DNA from: Synechococcus sp. UW140
GTDB taxonomy: Bacteria; Cyanobacteriota; Cyanobacteriia; PCC-6307; Cyanobiaceae
Length of the DNA stretch: 44,651 bases
Assembly: GCA_945860085.1 (NCBI GenBank)
Contig: CAMAPJ010000012.1
Location: 1 to 44,651, forward strand
Direction of reading: 5' to 3'
Shown here: positions 1 to 6,816 of the stretch, in pieces
Numbering within the stretch: the first letter of the stretch is position 1
Layout: every line of letters begins with the position of its first letter
Notes under the pieces: generated by a model
Told to the model about the DNA's origin: nothing
The model's input: only the letters and a program-made list of their open reading frames with translations
Databases searched by the model: none
Made by a program: the position numbers and the translations under genes

Positions 1-302
1 AAGACTTGACAAGTCAATCGTCACGATTCATCGTGGATCAACGAGGCGTAGTTGCGCCTCCAGAATGACAGACCGTCATTCCACCCTGTTCACCCTCTGA
101 TCAGGGCATTCGGGTCTCGGGATTTACACCACGTAAAGGGACGCGGCCCAACTGAGGAACGGCAATTATAGATTAGTGACCCATTGAAGATCAGACATGG
201 CAGTCTAAAACTATTGCGTGGACGAAGGCGTTAGGAGAGACAGATGGGATACACCATGACCAGAAAAGCCAATAAAATACCATGACAGCCCGCTGGACTT
301 AC
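1..302. other. Non-coding start of window with clustered short hairpins
   Basis: No convincing gene is present. The first 140 bases hold a run of short inverted repeats: 3-15 (6-base arms, 1-base centre), 22-35 (6-base arms), 43-60 (6-base arms, 6-base loop), 63-81 (7-base arms, 5-base loop), 93-106 (4-base arms) and 123-137 (5-base arms, 5-base loop). On the minus strand at 198-166 an 11-codon frame begins MSDLQWV, like the frame starting at 1728. This suggests that the duplication described below once reached this far. What the hairpins do is unknown. Confidence 0.5.
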
Positions 303-1211
303 CTACATCACAGCTTTATCAATGATCACATCAGCATACTGCCTTAGGGGCTCGAGATAGGAGCTTGAAAGCATCTCTAGCAAGCGAAGCACTTGCGGAC
401 TCTCCTCCAAGCCGCGTAAAACAACAAGCGATTCTTTAGCCCTAAAACCACAGTCATAATCAATCCTCCTGTAGTGGCCAAAGCCTTCAAAGGCCAAGGG
501 GTGATGCGCCATAAGAAAGGTCACTGAAGAACGATCCTCAAGCGACTGATCAGAGCCGCAATCAGCATCCTGGCTATCTCCATAAAGATGGTTAAATAAT
601 TGAACGACGCACCCCTTACTTTCCGGCGAAAGGAATCCCTGGGGTTTTACACGCGACAAGCCTCTAACATCGCCTGAACTAAGACTTTTTTCGGAATAAA
701 GGGGGTTACTAGCTTGCTTTTCAGTCAAACCTTCCGCGCAAAGAATTAAGGGAACCTCGTAAAGGTCAAAGCAAACAAATTTGGGATTCTCATCTGCTGG
801 TCGCTGACTAGTTTCAGTAATCATGGCATCAATCACCCGATCTTCCAACAACCTCAAGGCCGCCCCTACCGGCTCCTTCTTCCTGGCGGGATTCACCATC
901 CAGTCTGCGTCCAACTGGCCATCCAATCGGCGGCTCGCCCAATAGGGCGCATGCAGCCTGAGCCTGCTCCTGCTCCTGCCGGAGAGGCGATAGAGCTGAT
1001 GCACTTCCCGTTCCATCCGTACCAAGCTGCTATTGCCAGCCAGCCGATGGAGATCTAGGGCGCGATTGGGCTTGAGCTGGAAGGTTTTGAGGGCATGCTG
1101 ACTGCGCCGGCTGATCGTACTTTGGTTGCAATAGCCCAGCAGGGCCGCATCATCGCCATTGCAGAGCCAGCACATCAGATCAAGAGCCTCTAGCTCCTCG
1201 GGAGTGACCAC
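303..1211 (-). CDS. LysR-like HTH transcriptional regulator, copy A
   Basis: A 302-residue protein starting at GTG 1211. Residues about 10-46 form a winged-helix HTH of LysR type (AALLGYCNQSTISRR, followed by ALKTF). The order of the later segments fits a compressed LysR effector domain: a segment ending DRVIDAMI, then a strand reading LYEVPLILC followed by NPL. The family resembles orphan LysR-like proteins common in picocyanobacteria; this is recall, not a search. It is a tandem paralogue of the gene at 1827-2714. The two are nearly identical over the first 140 residues and the last 45, but diverge strongly between. A near-palindromic T-N11-A box lies about 100 bases upstream. The inducer and targets are unknown. 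Confidence 0.75.
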   Translation of the reverse strand: MVTPEELEALDLMCWLCNGDDAALLGYCNQSTISRRSQHALKTFQLKPNRALDLHRLAGNSSLVRMEREVHQLYRLSGRSRSRLRLHAPYWASRRLDGQLDADWMVNPARKKEPVGAALRLLEDRVIDAMITETSQRPADENPKFVCFDLYEVPLILCAEGLTEKQASNPLYSEKSLSSGDVRGLSRVKPQGFLSPESKGCVVQLFNHLYGDSQDADCGSDQSLEDRSSVTFLMAHHPLAFEGFGHYRRIDYDCGFRAKESLVVLRGLEESPQVLRLLEMLSSSYLEPLRQYADVIIDKAVM

Positions 1212-1308
1212 GCAGCTTTGCCGAAATTTATTTTCGCAATATAGAGACTCAATAGCCGACTAGACCACTATCTTTAGAAAGAATATGGCTAGACCCATGT
1301 CTCGTTTA

Positions 1309-1323
1309 TTACAATTATTGCAA
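1309..1323. promoter_or_regulatory. Candidate LysR-type box upstream of copy A
   Basis: TTACAATTATTGCAA contains a T-N11-A core with 7-base half-sites that match except at one position. It is the counterpart of the perfect palindrome at 2810-2824 and lies about 100 bases upstream of the copy A start. LysR-type regulators classically bind T-N11-A dyads near their own promoters. Autoregulation is inferred. Confidence 0.45.
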
Positions 1324-1377
1324 GGATTCAGTGAGCCCAGTTCCTTTGCGGTTGTTGCTGTTGCTGCTAAGCAGCCC

Positions 1378-1541
1378 TCAGTCCTGGCGGGCGCGACGAA
1401 CGGCCAGGCCAGCTTCCACTGCCGTCACCGCGGCTAGCAGCAGCAAGCCGGCCAGAGCGATCAGTTGCTGGCGCTGGGTCAGGGCCGCTTCCTCCTGGCC
1501 GCCAAGCAAGGCACCGGCAACAAACCAGCTGGTGGCCAGGG
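1378..1541 (-). pseudogene. Truncated copy of the TM2-like membrane protein gene
   Basis: The minus strand encodes the C-terminal half (about 54 residues, ending RRARQD) of the protein encoded intact at 2879-3172. The stop is at the equivalent position. Similarity ends abruptly at 1541, and the N-terminal half with its glycine-rich hairpin region is absent. Further upstream the same frame runs into unrelated sequence (reading backwards LTLEGVQLAASR) and a TAA. It is therefore a duplication remnant rather than a functional gene. Confidence 0.75.
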
Positions 1542-1590
1542 TCAATTCACCGACTTGAAGGGCGGCAGAGCGAGAACCAAACTGGCCGGC

Positions 1591-1773
1591 TTACCCCAGG
1601 GGCAGGTAGTCGTTGATCGGCAAAACTTTGGCAATCTTCCGGGCGTAAGTTTGGGGATCTCGCTGGATGGCAGCTTTGCTACTAAGGAAAGGCAACTTAA
1701 GACTTTCAACCCATTGAAAATCAGACATCACATTACGGATAATTTTAAGGATGAAGAGATGCCAAGACATCAA
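1591..1773 (-). CDS. Small unrecognised ORF in the duplication junction
   Basis: Up to 60 codons; the more likely start is ATG 1728, giving 45 residues that begin MSDFQWVES and end PINDYLPLG. It is not a family I recognise. After its TAA the frame continues open into the truncated membrane protein fragment at 1378-1541, so the stop may have split a formerly longer chimeric frame. A second copy of the first seven codons (MSDLQWV) occurs at 198-178 upstream of the window's first regulator. There is no clear ribosome binding site. It may be a degraded gene rather than an expressed peptide. Confidence 0.25.
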   Translation of the reverse strand: MMSWHLFILKIIRNVMSDFQWVESLKLPFLSSKAAIQRDPQTYARKIAKVLPINDYLPLG

Positions 1774-1826
1774 AGAAATACGCCTTAATCAGCAAAGTCG
1801 ATCAAGGCCATAACAACCTAGCGCCC

Positions 1827-2714
1827 CTAAACAAAAGCCTTGTCAATGGTCACATCGGGATAATCCCTTAGGATTGGCAGGTATGCGTGAGAAAGCATTT
1901 CCAGTAAGCCAAGTATTTTCGGACTCTCCTCCAGGCCACGTAAAACGACTAGCGATTCTTTAGCCTCAAACCCACACTCACAATTCACCACATCAAAGTG
2001 ACTGAACTCAGGCAATAACAAGGTAGGAGATATAAAAAATGTTGACTGCCTCTTGCTTGGCGGCCCATCAGGACCACCATCATCATCGCAAGAATAGCCT
2101 CCGTAAAGAGAGTCAAACAAATGCGAGCCACATTCTTTTGTGGTCGTCGAGGCAAACGGAAAGGGATTAAATGACGCAATGCGCCCGACATCCTGACTAG
2201 TGAGATTAGATTCACCGAACAGGGGATTCCCTGCTTCTTGGATACCACAAAGTAGCAAGGGAGCCTTGTAAAGGTCGAAGTAAAAAAAGGTTGGATCGTT
2301 ATCTGCTGGGCGCTGAACAGGTTCGGCAATCAAGGCATCAATCACCCGATCTTCAAGCAACCTCAAGGCCGCCCCTACCGGCTCCTTCTTCCTGGCCGGA
2401 TTCAGCATCCAGTCTGGGTCTAACCGGCTGCTCAACAGGCGGCTTGCGCCATAGGGCGCATGCAACCTGAGCCTGCTCCTGCCTGAGAGGCGATAGAGCT
2501 GGTGCACTTCCCGTTCCATCTGTACCAAGCTGCTATTGCCAGCCAGCTGATGGAGATCTAGGGCGCGATTGGGCTTGAGCTGGAAGGTTTTGAGGGCATG
2601 CTGACTGCGCCGGCTGATCGTACTTTGGTTGCAATAGCCCAGCAGGGCCGCATCATCGCCATTGCAAAGCCAGCACATCAGGTCAAGAGCCTCTAGCTCC
2701 TCGGGAGTGACCAT
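1827..2714 (-). CDS. LysR-like HTH transcriptional regulator, copy B
   Basis: A 295-residue paralogue of the gene at 303-1211, starting at ATG 2714 where copy A has GTG. The N-terminal HTH (residues about 10-46, with STISRR) and the adjoining linker are almost unchanged. Residues about 150-245 are very different, including an acidic-glycine stretch and altered spacing. The last 45 residues (from CGFEAKESLVVLRG) are again conserved. This fits two regulators with the same DNA specificity but different ligand pockets. A perfect 15-base palindrome with a T-N11-A core lies 96 bases upstream of its start, so self-regulation or mutual regulation is plausible. The TM2-like gene upstream shares its strand. 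Confidence 0.75.
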   Translation of the reverse strand: MVTPEELEALDLMCWLCNGDDAALLGYCNQSTISRRSQHALKTFQLKPNRALDLHQLAGNSSLVQMEREVHQLYRLSGRSRLRLHAPYGASRLLSSRLDPDWMLNPARKKEPVGAALRLLEDRVIDALIAEPVQRPADNDPTFFYFDLYKAPLLLCGIQEAGNPLFGESNLTSQDVGRIASFNPFPFASTTTKECGSHLFDSLYGGYSCDDDGGPDGPPSKRQSTFFISPTLLLPEFSHFDVVNCECGFEAKESLVVLRGLEESPKILGLLEMLSHAYLPILRDYPDVTIDKAFV

Positions 2715-2809
2715 GCAACTTTTGGAACTAACTTAGTAAATCTAAAGACTCGATGACCGACTAGATCACTATCTTTAGAAAAAATACGGCCAAACCCATG
2801 ACTCATTTA

Positions 2810-2824
2810 TTGCAATTATTGCAA
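2810..2824. promoter_or_regulatory. Perfect palindromic LysR-type box
   Basis: TTGCAATTATTGCAA is a perfect dyad with 7-base arms around a central T and contains the T-N11-A signature. It sits between the stop codon of the TM2-like gene (2879) and the start of regulator B (2714), upstream of the likely regulator promoter. The equivalent site before copy A differs at one base. Binding by either regulator is inferred. Confidence 0.55.
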
Positions 2825-2878
2825 GGATTCAGTGATTCCAGTACCTTTGCGGTTGTTGCTGTTGCCGCTAAGCAGCCC

Positions 2879-3172
2879 TCAGTCCTGGCGGGCGCGACGG
2901 ACGGCCAGGCCAGCTTCCACCGCCGTCACCGCGGCTAGCAGCAGCAAGCCGGACAGACCGATCAGTTGGTGGCGCTGGGTCAGGGCCGCTTCCTCTTGGC
3001 CGCCAAGCAAGGCACCGGCAACAAACCAGCTGGTGGCCAGGGCCGAGGTAAGCCAGTAGGCGCGCCAGCGTCGTTGATAGAGATAGCCCGTTCCCAGGCC
3101 CGGCACCACATTGAGCAGCCCCGCCACCCAGCCGCTGGATGCGGCCAGAATCTCCTGCTTGCTCGGGGTCAT
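2879..3172 (-). CDS. Small TM2-like membrane protein
   Basis: A 97-residue protein. Residues 12-33 are hydrophobic with a glycine-rich turn (VVPGLGTGYLYQRRW) typical of TM2-like and related small membrane proteins. Two more membrane segments follow at about 40-57 and 70-88, and the C-terminus is basic (RRARQD). Similar short proteins are widespread in picocyanobacteria, with no assigned function that I know of. It lies upstream of regulator B on the same strand, separated by 164 bases that carry the palindromic box. Its second half is duplicated as a fragment at 1378-1541. Confidence 0.65.
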   Translation of the reverse strand: MTPSKQEILAASSGWVAGLLNVVPGLGTGYLYQRRWRAYWLTSALATSWFVAGALLGGQEEAALTQRHQLIGLSGLLLLAAVTAVEAGLAVRRARQD

Positions 3173-3323
3173 GGCTGCGGTCGATCGTGGATCGCTGCAA
3201 TCTGGCGGATGGACAGCCCTGTTGGTGGCCCGTAGAATGGCCCAGGTGGCCTACCTGGCCGAACCCTGGAGCTACCGCTGCCACCAAGGCCGCAGCCCCC
3301 AACCCATGGAACCTGCTCGCCTG

Positions 3324-3387
3324 CTCCAGTTGGCGATCCCCAGGTGCTAGCGCTGCTTGGTTCCCCAACTGGAGTTGGGGAACCAAG
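3324..3387. repeat. Nested perfect inverted repeats
   Basis: CTTGGTTCCCCAACT (3356-3370) is followed, after two bases, by its exact reverse complement (3373-3387), giving a 15-base perfect stem. A further CTCCAGTTGG at 3324-3333 is the reverse complement of 3365-3374, so alternative pairings exist. The structure lies just before the fetB remnant. It could be a REP-like element, a cruciform or the scar of a rearrangement. No transposase is nearby. Confidence 0.6.
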
Positions 3388-3429
3388 TGCGGAAAGAAGT
3401 GAGGCAAGGAGTGGAACGGGAGCCCTGCC

Positions 3430-3799
3430 GATCAGCGATGGGCGTCTGGCCCTGGTGGGGGATCATTCGGCCCCAGCCCTGGTTTGCGCCCCAGTATTGG
3501 ATTCCTCTTTTAGGGATGGTGCTGGGCAACACCCTCCCTGGCAACTCCCTGGGGCTCGATCGGCTGATGGAGTCGTTTTCGATGCTGGTGATGGGGCTGG
3601 TCAGCCTGCCCGGGATGATGACCGGCCAGATCCTGCAGGGGGGCGCCCCGAGCGCCGCGGTTCGCTAGCAGATCGTGATCCTGTTGATGATTGCGGCCGC
3701 CACTGCATTGGGCCTGGTGTTGGTGTTGCGGCTCTCCCACCTCAGGCTCACCAGCCGCAACCACCAGCTCCGCCAAGAGCGGCTCACTCTGGTGGCTTG
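3430..3799 (+). pseudogene. fetB remnant (UPF0014 iron-export permease)
   Basis: The frame reads a FetB-type core: WWGIIRPQPWFAPQYWIPLL, then GMVLGNTLPGNSLGLDRLMES, then GLVSLPGMMTGQILQGGAP, then SAAVR. After AVR there is an in-frame TAG (3667-3669). Beyond it the frame continues with the normal C-terminal helix (QIVILLMIAAATALGLVLVL) to a TGA at 3799. Three lesions are visible. About the first 100 residues of a roughly 260-residue FetB are missing. A stretch of about 45 residues between LDRLMES and GLVSLPG is deleted. The amber stop is the third. No fetA ATPase is nearby. The permease normally works with FetA in metal export, so its loss beside a metal-efflux island is notable. Confidence 0.8.
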
Positions 3800-3813
3800 A
3801 AATCTGCTCAATA

Positions 3814-3847
3814 AGCCCGGCCTTGGTCTAGATACCAAGACCGGGCT
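3814..3847 (+). terminator. Hairpin after the fetB remnant
   Basis: AGCCCGGCCTTGGT (3814-3827) pairs with ACCAAGACCGGGCT (3834-3847) with a single mismatch and a six-base loop. It lies 15 bases past the remnant's final stop and 75 bases before the first ATPase. There is no T-run, so rho-independent activity is uncertain. Confidence 0.5.
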
Positions 3848-3921
3848 CTGCTCTCCAGGTTCGCCCCAGACAGGTCGAAGGGCGCCCTAACTAAGGTATC
3901 GGCTCCAAGCCTTCAGCCTGC

Positions 3922-6684
3922 TTGACGCCCCTTGATCAGCCCCACTGGCACAGCCTCAGTGCCCAGGATTGCCTGACCCAGCTGGAGGCCAACCAGCAGG
4001 GGCTCAGCAGCGCCGAAGCCGCCGAGCGGCAGCAACGCAGCGGACCCAACCGGCTGGAGCTGGCGGCGGGTCGCAGCAGTCTGGCGATCCTCTGGGACCA
4101 GTTCAGCAACGTGATGTTGTTGTTGTTGCTGGCAGTGGCAGCGATTTCAGCCACAATTGCCTTTAGCACCAACAAGTTTCCCAAGGACGCGATCGCGATT
4201 GTGCTGATCGTGGCCCTCAATGCCCTGCTCGGCTATCTGCAGGAAAGCCAGGCCCAGAAAGCCTTACTGGCCCTGCGCCAGATGGCCCAGCCCCTGGTAA
4301 CGCTGCGGCGTGACGGCCAGTGGCAACGCCTGCCCAGTGAGCAATTGGTGCCGGGCGACCTAATCCGGCTCGAGGCCGGCGATCGGGTCCCGGCCGATGC
4401 CCGCTTGCTCGAGGTCGCCGACCTGGGCGTGCGCGAGGCCGCCCTAACTGGCGAAGCCGAGGCGGTATTTAAACGGGCCGACCTGCTGCTCGATCCGGCT
4501 ACGCCCGTGCTGGAACGCCAGAACTGTCTTTTCCAGGGCACCGAAGTGGTGCGCGGCCGCAGTACTGCCGTGGTGACCGCCACCGGCATGGCCACCGAAC
4601 TAGGCCAAATCGCCCAGCTGATCAATACCGCCGGCGGCGAAAGCACGCCCCTGCAGAAACGTCTCGACGGCCTGGCCTCGGTGCTGGTCGGCTCGGCCCT
4701 CGGCCTGGTGGCTCTGGTGATCGGGATCGGCTGGTTATTGGGCCAGCCCCTGCTCAACCTGCTGGAAGTGTCCCTATCGATGGCCGTGGCGATCGTGCCC
4801 GAGGGTCTGCCGGCCGTGATCACCGTGACCCTGGCGATCGGCACCCAGCGCATGGTCAAACGCGCCGCCCTAATCCGACGCCTGCCCGCGGTGGAGGCCC
4901 TTGGTTCGGTCACCGTGATCTGCTCGGACAAAACCGGCACCCTCACTTTGAACCGCCAGGTGGTCGAAGAGCTGCGCTGCGGCAGCCAGGCGATCACCGT
5001 CAGCGGCCAGGGCTACGAGCCCCGGGGCGACTTCACTGCCCACAATCTCGAGGCCCCCGCCGGCCTAGCCGCCGGGATCGCCCCTGGCGCCCTGGAGCTA
5101 CTGCTGCAAGCGGGGGTTCTGTGCAGCGACGCTGAACTCAAGCGCGAGGCGGATGGCAAGGTCGACATCCTCGGCGATCCCACCGAAGGGGCCTTGGTTG
5201 TGGCTGCCGCCAAGGCGGAGATCGACGACTTCAGCCTGCGGGCGGACTATCCCCGCCAGGGCGAGATTCCCTTCAGCTCAGAGCGCCAGTGGATGGCGGT
5301 CTGGGTTCAGGATCTGAGCGGGCACCTCCAGGCGCCCCTCGGCCCCATGGCTGCGGACTCGAGGGTGTTAATGATCAGTAAGGGAGCTCCTGAGGTGGTG
5401 CTCTCCAGCTGCGACCGCTGGTTGGCGGCCCCAGGAGTGGTCGCCTTAGCCGAAGGCGAGCGCAGTTGGTGGCTGGATCAGGCCCGGCAACTGGCGGCTA
5501 GGGGCCTGCGGGTGCTGGCCTTTGCCTGCGCTCCCCACCACCGGGGCCCCGAACAGGAGGCCGACCAGCTGGTGTTTCTGGGGTTGATGGCCCAGCTTGA
5601 TCCGGCCCGTCCCGAGGTGGGTGCCTCAGTGGCCACCTGCCGGGAAGCCGGCATCCGGCCGGTGATGATCACCGGCGACCATCCCCTTACGGCCCGGGCG
5701 ATCGGCGCCAGCATCGGCCTAAGCAGCGCCGATGCTGAAGTGGTGCTCGGCCGCGAGTTGCAGGGCTACAACGACACGGAATTACAGGCGGTGGTCGACC
5801 GCTGCAGCCTCTACGCCCGGGTGCCGCCCGAGCAGAAGCTGAGGATTGTCAAAGCTCTGCAGGCCAACGGCGAGGTGGTGGCGATGACCGGCGATGGCGT
5901 CAACGACGCCCCGGCCCTCAAACAGGCCCACATCGGCGTCGCCATGGGCATCACCGGCACGGAAGTGAGCAAGGAAGCGGCCGATATGGTCTTACTGGAT
6001 GATAATTTCGCCACGATTGTGAGCGCGGTTGAAGAAGGGCGACTGGTGTATGCCAACATCCGGCGCTTCGTTAAATACATCCTTGGCAGCAATGTTGGTG
6101 AATTAATCACGATTGCGGCGGCGCCCCTACTCGGCCTCACCGGGGTGCCCCTGTCGCCGCTGCAGATTCTCTGGATGAACCTGGTCACCGATGGTGTGCC
6201 CGCCCTCGCCTTGGCCCTCGAACCTGGCGAAGAGGGCCTGATGCAGCGGCCGCCGGCCCAGCCGGGGGAATCGATTTTCGCCCGGGGCATCGGCCGTTAC
6301 ATCCTGCGCATCGGCATTGTCTTCGCAGCGATCACGATTGCCTTGATGGCCTACTCCGCCCGCAGCGGAGCCCCCTGGCAGACGATGGTGTTCACCACCC
6401 TGTGCCTGGCCCAAATGGGCCATGCCCTCGCCGCCCGCAGCGACCGGCCCCTGATCCAGGTGGCGCCCTTCTCCAACCCGGCCCTGCTGGCGGCGGTGGT
6501 GTTGACTTCGGCCCTGCAACTAGCCCTGCTCTACGTGCCGGTGCTCTCGAACTTCTTTGGCACAACGCCCCTGACCCTGCATGAACTGGGCATCTGCGTT
6601 GGCGTGAGCGCCCTGTTCTTCCTCTATCTGGAGGCGGAAAAAGTGGTGCGTCTCTGGCGTCGCCGGCGGGCCGCCCACGCCTGA
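3922..6684 (+). CDS. P2A-type cation-transporting ATPase (calcium pump-like)
   Basis: A 920-residue pump that moves a cation across a membrane using ATP. An N-terminal cation-ATPase domain (residues about 5-65) precedes M1 and M2. The actuator loop carries LTGEA near 176. M4 has PEGLP with Glu294, the position of SERCA Glu309. The phosphorylation site DKTGTLT starts at Asp336. The hinge reads GDGVNDAPALKQA, and M6 has NLVTDG (Asn753, Asp757). This set is that of PacL/SERCA-like P2A pumps, so Ca2+ (or Mn2+) export is likely but not proven. Translation appears to start at TTG 3922, since the N-domain begins directly after it. It is the first gene of a run of cation transporters, and a strong hairpin follows it. 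Confidence 0.88.
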   Translation: MTPLDQPHWHSLSAQDCLTQLEANQQGLSSAEAAERQQRSGPNRLELAAGRSSLAILWDQFSNVMLLLLLAVAAISATIAFSTNKFPKDAIAIVLIVALNALLGYLQESQAQKALLALRQMAQPLVTLRRDGQWQRLPSEQLVPGDLIRLEAGDRVPADARLLEVADLGVREAALTGEAEAVFKRADLLLDPATPVLERQNCLFQGTEVVRGRSTAVVTATGMATELGQIAQLINTAGGESTPLQKRLDGLASVLVGSALGLVALVIGIGWLLGQPLLNLLEVSLSMAVAIVPEGLPAVITVTLAIGTQRMVKRAALIRRLPAVEALGSVTVICSDKTGTLTLNRQVVEELRCGSQAITVSGQGYEPRGDFTAHNLEAPAGLAAGIAPGALELLLQAGVLCSDAELKREADGKVDILGDPTEGALVVAAAKAEIDDFSLRADYPRQGEIPFSSERQWMAVWVQDLSGHLQAPLGPMAADSRVLMISKGAPEVVLSSCDRWLAAPGVVALAEGERSWWLDQARQLAARGLRVLAFACAPHHRGPEQEADQLVFLGLMAQLDPARPEVGASVATCREAGIRPVMITGDHPLTARAIGASIGLSSADAEVVLGRELQGYNDTELQAVVDRCSLYARVPPEQKLRIVKALQANGEVVAMTGDGVNDAPALKQAHIGVAMGITGTEVSKEAADMVLLDDNFATIVSAVEEGRLVYANIRRFVKYILGSNVGELITIAAAPLLGLTGVPLSPLQILWMNLVTDGVPALALALEPGEEGLMQRPPAQPGESIFARGIGRYILRIGIVFAAITIALMAYSARSGAPWQTMVFTTLCLAQMGHALAARSDRPLIQVAPFSNPALLAAVVLTSALQLALLYVPVLSNFFGTTPLTLHELGICVGVSALFFLYLEAEKVVRLWRRRRAAHA

Positions 6685-6702
6685 TTGCCCTTCACCATCG
6701 CC

Positions 6703-6731
6703 CCACGGCATGGCGCCATGCCATGCCGTGG
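6703..6731 (+). terminator. Strong hairpin between the two ATPase genes
   Basis: CCACGGCATGG (6703-6713) and CCATGCCGTGG (6721-6731) form an 11-base perfect stem with a 7-base loop, 19 bases after the first ATPase stop. There is no T-tract. It could attenuate or terminate transcription before the second ATPase, or stabilise an mRNA end. Confidence 0.45.
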
Positions 6732-6816
6732 ATGCACGGCGGAACCCCAGCAGGGGCGACCCATCGCCGGCGCCCGGGCCATTCCTCGCTAATCAAGGGG
6801 GATTGATCGCGCCGCC

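Larger units (their letters stand above)
303..1541. repeat. Tandem duplication, left copy
   Basis: This segment carries a regulator gene, its upstream region and the end of a small membrane protein gene. All are repeated in the same order at 1827-3042. Similarity stops abruptly after CCAGGG at 1541 (equivalent to 3042). A weaker outlying match, CCCATTGAAGATCAGACAT, lies near 180 and corresponds to 1710. The copies differ by many substitutions and small indels, so the event is not very recent. Confidence 0.8.
1827..3042. repeat. Tandem duplication, right copy
   Basis: Second copy of the regulator-plus-upstream unit described at 303-1541. Here the repeated sequence continues into an intact small membrane protein gene. 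This copy is therefore likely to be the source, or the better preserved locus. Offsets between copies vary from 1524 at the left to 1501 at the right because of indels, most of them in the middle of the regulator gene. Confidence 0.8.
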
